Assembly: GCA_025963615.1 (NCBI GenBank)
Contig: JAOQAL010000029.1
Span: 1-8,805 of the forward strand
Length of the DNA: 8,805 nucleotides
Origin: Chitinophagaceae bacterium
GTDB lineage: Bacteria; Bacteroidota; Bacteroidia; Chitinophagales; Chitinophagaceae
Direction of reading: 5' to 3'
Part shown: positions 6,558-8,805 of the stretch, piece by piece
How positions within the stretch are numbered: the stretch's first letter is position 1
How the letters are laid out: each line of letters opens with the position of its first letter
Translations under genes and position numbers: made by a program
The notes under the pieces: generated by a model
The model's input: only the letters and a program-made list of their open reading frames with translations
Databases searched by the model: none
What the model was told of the DNA's origin: nothing

Positions 6558-6623
6558 AAGGGTTGCCAACCTTAAAGAGATTACTCTTGTTTTTTAGAGT
6601 CCTTTAAAAGGTTGGCAACCCTT
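6558..6623. terminator. long compound hairpin between convergent genes, possible bidirectional terminator
   Basis: A perfect 16-bp stem joins 6558-6573 (AAGGGTTGCCAACCTT) to 6608-6623 (AAGGTTGGCAACCCTT). Inside the loop is a second hairpin, ACTCT (6583-6587) with AGAGT (6596-6600). Each outer arm is itself a near-palindrome, GGTTG-N-CAACC. It ends 34 nt from the stop of the minus-strand propeller gene, with short T-runs on either side (CCCTTTTC on plus, ATTACTTTCTT on minus). It could terminate both converging transcripts, but it also looks like a dispersed palindromic repeat of the REP kind. Confidence 0.6.
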
Positions 6624-6657
6624 TTCACAAGCTATTGGAGCTATTCGAACTAAAATC

Positions 6658-8190
6658 CTATTGTGTAAATTTTTCTGAATTACTTACGAAGGCAATCTGC
6701 TTACTATCCGGTGACCAGGATGGAACATTAATAGTTCCCTGCCCGCCATAGAGATATGCAATAACACGGGGAGCTGCCGGCGCTGCAACTGACATCAATC
6801 TCAGCATGACCCGCTTGTAAGATGGATGTCCCGCTGGTTCAATATCAGGAGGAAATGATATCATAACCATCCATTTGCCATCCGGTGAAATATGAGGGAA
6901 CCAGTTATTATATTCATCAAAAGTAAGTTGCTCTTTACCTGAACCATCTGGTTTCATTCTCCACACCTGCATCGTACCGGTTGGGTTCGCATTGTAATAA
7001 ATATATTTTCCATCAGGCGAATATTCGGGACCGTCTACATGGCCGCTGGTATTATTGGTTAAAGCAGTCTCTTGTCCATTACTCACTGATACCTTATAAA
7101 GATTATAAATTTTACTGCCGTTCCGCTGACCTACAACGGCCACCTCCTTTCCATTAGGATTCCATCCATGCCAGTAAGAAGGTGTACTTTCTGTAATTAA
7201 CTTTGGTTTACCTCCTTCCAGCGGAAGAACATATACGGTAGATCCTCCACCTGGTAACCCGGTCCGCTGGCTGCTAACCGCAAGCATTTTTCCATCAAAT
7301 GAAATACCGTGATCATTATTATTCCGTATAACAGTATCCGTATTTAATTTTTCCGTCACTCCGCCTTCTACCGGAATTTTATACAGTGAACCATTTTCGT
7401 TAAAGAGTAGTTTTTTTCCATCCGGCATCCAGTTTGGAGCTTCAAAACGACCTGTCGATTCATGAATAACTTTTCGTTTGCCATCAAAGACATTTATTGT
7501 TTCCAGCCGGCAACCCAGCCAGCCCTGCTTATCCGGGCTGTAGTCATTGGGCACGGGCCTGTCAATGCGGACATTCCATATACGAACCGTTTCAACAGTA
7601 TTTGAGTCGTGCGAACAAATGAATAAACCTGCCAGTATCGAATCAGGCATATCCGGCATTTCATGGGAGCCAATTATCTGCAAAGGTTCACCGGGATTTG
7701 CAACGCGCATAGTAATTTTTTTTCCACTACGCTCCAGTTGAATAACCTGTAAACTTTTTTTGGGAAAAAATATTTCATCCTGTGGATCCCGCATATGCGC
7801 GCCCCGTAACACACGCCATTGCAGGACGGTCAAACCATCTCCATGTGATGTTGCGCTGACATGGGCTGCGTCATCCAATGCCGATTCCCGAATCATCCAG
7901 CCAGCTTTTCTGTGACCAATAGCACTCTGGCCTTCAAATTCAAAATTGGCAGTAAGAATAAAATCACCACTCAGTTTTTTATACAGGAACTGGAATTCAT
8001 CCCTGTTAAACCAGATATTATATCCTGATCCACGCATGGTATAGGTTTGCGTAGCGGCATCATACTGCGAGCTACCCGCATTTTTAGGATGACCAATATC
8101 AGTATTTTTTTGGAAAACACCGAGTGAACTGGTTTGTGCCAGGCAAACCGTTGAAATAAAAATAAGAAGGAAGGCGAAAATCATTTTCAT
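6658..8190 (-). CDS. exported DUF1349-like plus TolB/PD40-type beta-propeller protein
   Basis: The protein has 510 residues. A signal peptide covers about 1-18 (hydrophobic core, then CLA-Q); there is no proper lipobox, so cleavage by signal peptidase I is likely. Residues about 25-210 look like a concanavalin/DUF1349-type beta-sandwich (GYNIWFNRDEFQFLYKKLSG, AGWMIRES, GDGLTVLQWR). Residues about 235-510 contain six WD40-like PD40 blades of the form x-W/Y-S-P-D-G-K: NWMPDGKKLLF (253-263), ISFDGKMLAV (296-305), WNPNGKEVAV (343-352), YSPDGKYIYY (390-399), ISPDGKWMVM (434-443) and WSPDSKQIAF (492-501). Six blades match the TolB propeller fold. No peptidase domain follows the propeller, unlike DPP-IV/S9 enzymes, so this is probably a binding or scaffold protein, perhaps for carbohydrate or protein partners. 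It is transcribed alone, convergent with the yceI-like gene. Its precise function is unknown. Confidence 0.85.
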   Translation of the reverse strand: MKMIFAFLLIFISTVCLAQTSSLGVFQKNTDIGHPKNAGSSQYDAATQTYTMRGSGYNIWFNRDEFQFLYKKLSGDFILTANFEFEGQSAIGHRKAGWMIRESALDDAAHVSATSHGDGLTVLQWRVLRGAHMRDPQDEIFFPKKSLQVIQLERSGKKITMRVANPGEPLQIIGSHEMPDMPDSILAGLFICSHDSNTVETVRIWNVRIDRPVPNDYSPDKQGWLGCRLETINVFDGKRKVIHESTGRFEAPNWMPDGKKLLFNENGSLYKIPVEGGVTEKLNTDTVIRNNNDHGISFDGKMLAVSSQRTGLPGGGSTVYVLPLEGGKPKLITESTPSYWHGWNPNGKEVAVVGQRNGSKIYNLYKVSVSNGQETALTNNTSGHVDGPEYSPDGKYIYYNANPTGTMQVWRMKPDGSGKEQLTFDEYNNWFPHISPDGKWMVMISFPPDIEPAGHPSYKRVMLRLMSVAAPAAPRVIAYLYGGQGTINVPSWSPDSKQIAFVSNSEKFTQ

Positions 8191-8225
8191 AAAAATTCAT
8201 TTTGGATTTACGAGTGGATTATTTA

Positions 8226-8255
8226 GAAATCTATTTTATAAACTTATGAACAAAA
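8226..8255 (-). promoter_or_regulatory. probable promoter of the propeller gene
   Basis: Reading the minus strand, TTTTG (8255-8251) is followed after 17 nt by TAGATTTC (8233-8226), one base from TAnnTTTG. Transcription would begin near 8220, leaving a leader of about 30 nt before the ATG at 8190. The last base of the -7 box is off consensus. Confidence 0.35.
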
Positions 8256-8295
8256 CTTCACGTATTGTTTTCAAATTTGTAGCAACCTCAATTTT

Positions 8296-8337
8296 TCGAA
8301 GGGTTCATGAACTTTTGAACTAATAAACTTCTAAACT
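8296..8337 (+). repeat. 42-nt exact direct repeat, copy 1
   Basis: This is identical to 8546-8587, exactly 250 nt downstream. It starts TCGAAGGGTTCATGAAC, contains the 10-bp palindrome GTTCATGAAC, and continues with ACTTTTGAAC and AAACTTCTAAACT words. In both copies it is followed within about 10 nt by a CTCTGTG-type repeat in the same orientation. Confidence 0.9.
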
Positions 8338-8348
8338 CCAAAGACATT

Positions 8349-8388
8349 CTCTGTGCCTCCGTGTCCCTGTGCCGCTGTGTTTCAAAAC
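8349..8388 (+). repeat. CTCTGTGCCTCCGTG-family repeat, copy 1
   Basis: Imperfect tandem words CTCTGTG, CCTCCGTG, TCCCTGTG and CCGCTGTG end in TTTCAAAAC. The reverse strand reads as the CACGGAGGCACAGAG type of low-complexity repeat. The minus-strand reading frame through it gives TQRHRDTEAQR-like nonsense. Confidence 0.8.
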
Positions 8389-8452
8389 ATTTCACCTCTA
8401 AAATGCCTAAGTAATAATTTGACTTCCAGGTTATTGGAGGGATAAAATACAA

Positions 8453-8493
8453 TTTTGGAACACTAAGACACCGAGTCACGGAGGCACGGAGGA
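8453..8493 (-). repeat. CTCTGTGCCTCCGTG-family repeat, copy 2, inverted
   Basis: On the plus strand this reads TTTTGGAACACTAAGACACC and then GAGTCACGGAGGCACGGAGG. It is the same family as 8349-8388 and 8599-8640 but in opposite orientation, so copies 1 and 2 form a loose inverted pair around about 64 nt of unrelated sequence. Confidence 0.8.
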
Positions 8494-8545
8494 CGACTAG
8501 GATTATAAGTTTCGGGTTTCCGAAAACTCAAGCCACCCTAATTTA

Positions 8546-8587
8546 TCGAAGGGTTCATGAACTTTTGAACTAATAAACTTCTAAACT
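8546..8587 (+). repeat. 42-nt exact direct repeat, copy 2
   Basis: This is identical to 8296-8337. The similarity extends a few bases left (ATTT, then T or A, before TCGAA) and then diverges, apart from the CTCTGTG repeat that follows. This copy has an extra TGTAAACTT word before that repeat. Confidence 0.9.
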
Positions 8588-8598
8588 TGTAAACTTAT

Positions 8599-8640
8599 CT
8601 CTGTGTCTCTCTGTGCCACCGAGCCTCCGTGGTTCAAAAC
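8599..8640 (+). repeat. CTCTGTGCCTCCGTG-family repeat, copy 3
   Basis: CTCTGTGTCTCTCTGTGCC, then ACCGAGCCTCCGTGGTTCAAAAC. It has the same orientation and the same TTCAAAAC end as copy 1. It completes the second [42-nt unit + CTCTGTG unit] module and ends 96 nt before the ATG of the partial gene. Confidence 0.8.
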
Positions 8641-8736
8641 TCTGAAAACAGCACGGCGTTTTAAACCAGGCAGACTTTATTTGCACAAGTAGCCGGAAAA
8701 TTATTACTCTGTTGTAACTTTTCACAAAAGTTATTT

Positions 8737-8805
8737 ATGAAAAACAGTTTTTTTTCGTTTCTGCTGATACCTTTTTTTTCCCTTGCTATCATCATTTGCC
8801 ATGCA
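8737..8805 (+). CDS. partial gene, N-terminal signal peptide or membrane anchor only
   Basis: An ATG at 8737 opens a frame that stays open to the window edge (23 codons). It reads MKNSFFSFLLIPFFSL, then AIIICHA: a lysine followed by a long hydrophobic core, typical of a Sec signal peptide or N-terminal anchor. The upstream sequence has TAACTTTT at 8715-8722, one base from a -7 box and 14 nt before the ATG, but no good -33 element. The gene is divergent from the propeller gene. Nothing of the mature protein is visible, so no function can be assigned. Confidence 0.6.
   Translation, partial: MKNSFFSFLLIPFFSLAIIICHA

Noticed and set aside
8288..8479. Minus-strand 63-codon open frame in the repeat region
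   Set aside because: Its TQRHRDTEAQR segment is simply the translation of the CACGGAG/CACAGAG repeat, a well-known kind of false gene.
8296..8640. CRISPR array
   Set aside because: There are only two copies of the 42-nt unit, 250 nt apart, with repeats rather than unique spacers between them and no cas genes nearby.

Overview
The window looks like a chromosomal piece from a member of the Bacteroidota, most likely a Chitinophagaceae-type genome. The reasons are the protein families and their sequence style, A-rich ribosome-binding regions without clear Shine-Dalgarno sites, several matches to the Bacteroidota -7 promoter box (TAnnTTTG), and intergenic gaps filled with short repeats. I cannot assign a genus.

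Layout. (1) 71-2301, plus strand: a two-gene translationally coupled operon. The first gene fuses an AmgK-like sugar kinase to a RapZ C-terminal domain; the second is a MurU-like nucleotidyltransferase. Together they suggest anomeric phosphorylation and then nucleotidylation of an amino sugar, as in cell-wall sugar recycling. (2) 2385-4346, plus: a secreted M1-family zinc metallopeptidase. (3) 4347-4545: an AGCT-rich repeat cluster with direct and inverted copies. (4) 4582-6225, plus: a Crp/Fnr-type regulator, then a short Rossmann-fold NAD(P)-binding protein and a cytoplasmic YceI-family protein; the last two are probably co-transcribed. (5) 6226-6657: a non-coding gap between convergent genes with four hairpins, including a 16-bp stem built from GGTTG-N-CAACC palindromes. 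(6) 6658-8190, minus: an exported protein with an N-terminal DUF1349-like beta-sandwich and a six-blade TolB/PD40-like propeller. (7) 8191-8736: a non-coding gap with a 42-nt exact direct repeat and three copies of a CACGGAG-type repeat. (8) 8737-8805, plus: the first 23 codons of a secreted or membrane protein that runs off the window.

No tRNA, rRNA, CRISPR array, transposase or defence system was seen. The most interesting items are the kinase-RapZ fusion next to a sugar nucleotidyltransferase, and the three non-coding gaps that each carry a different repeat family. The coding genes otherwise look like ordinary core or niche genes, and I did not find a convincing new multi-gene system.
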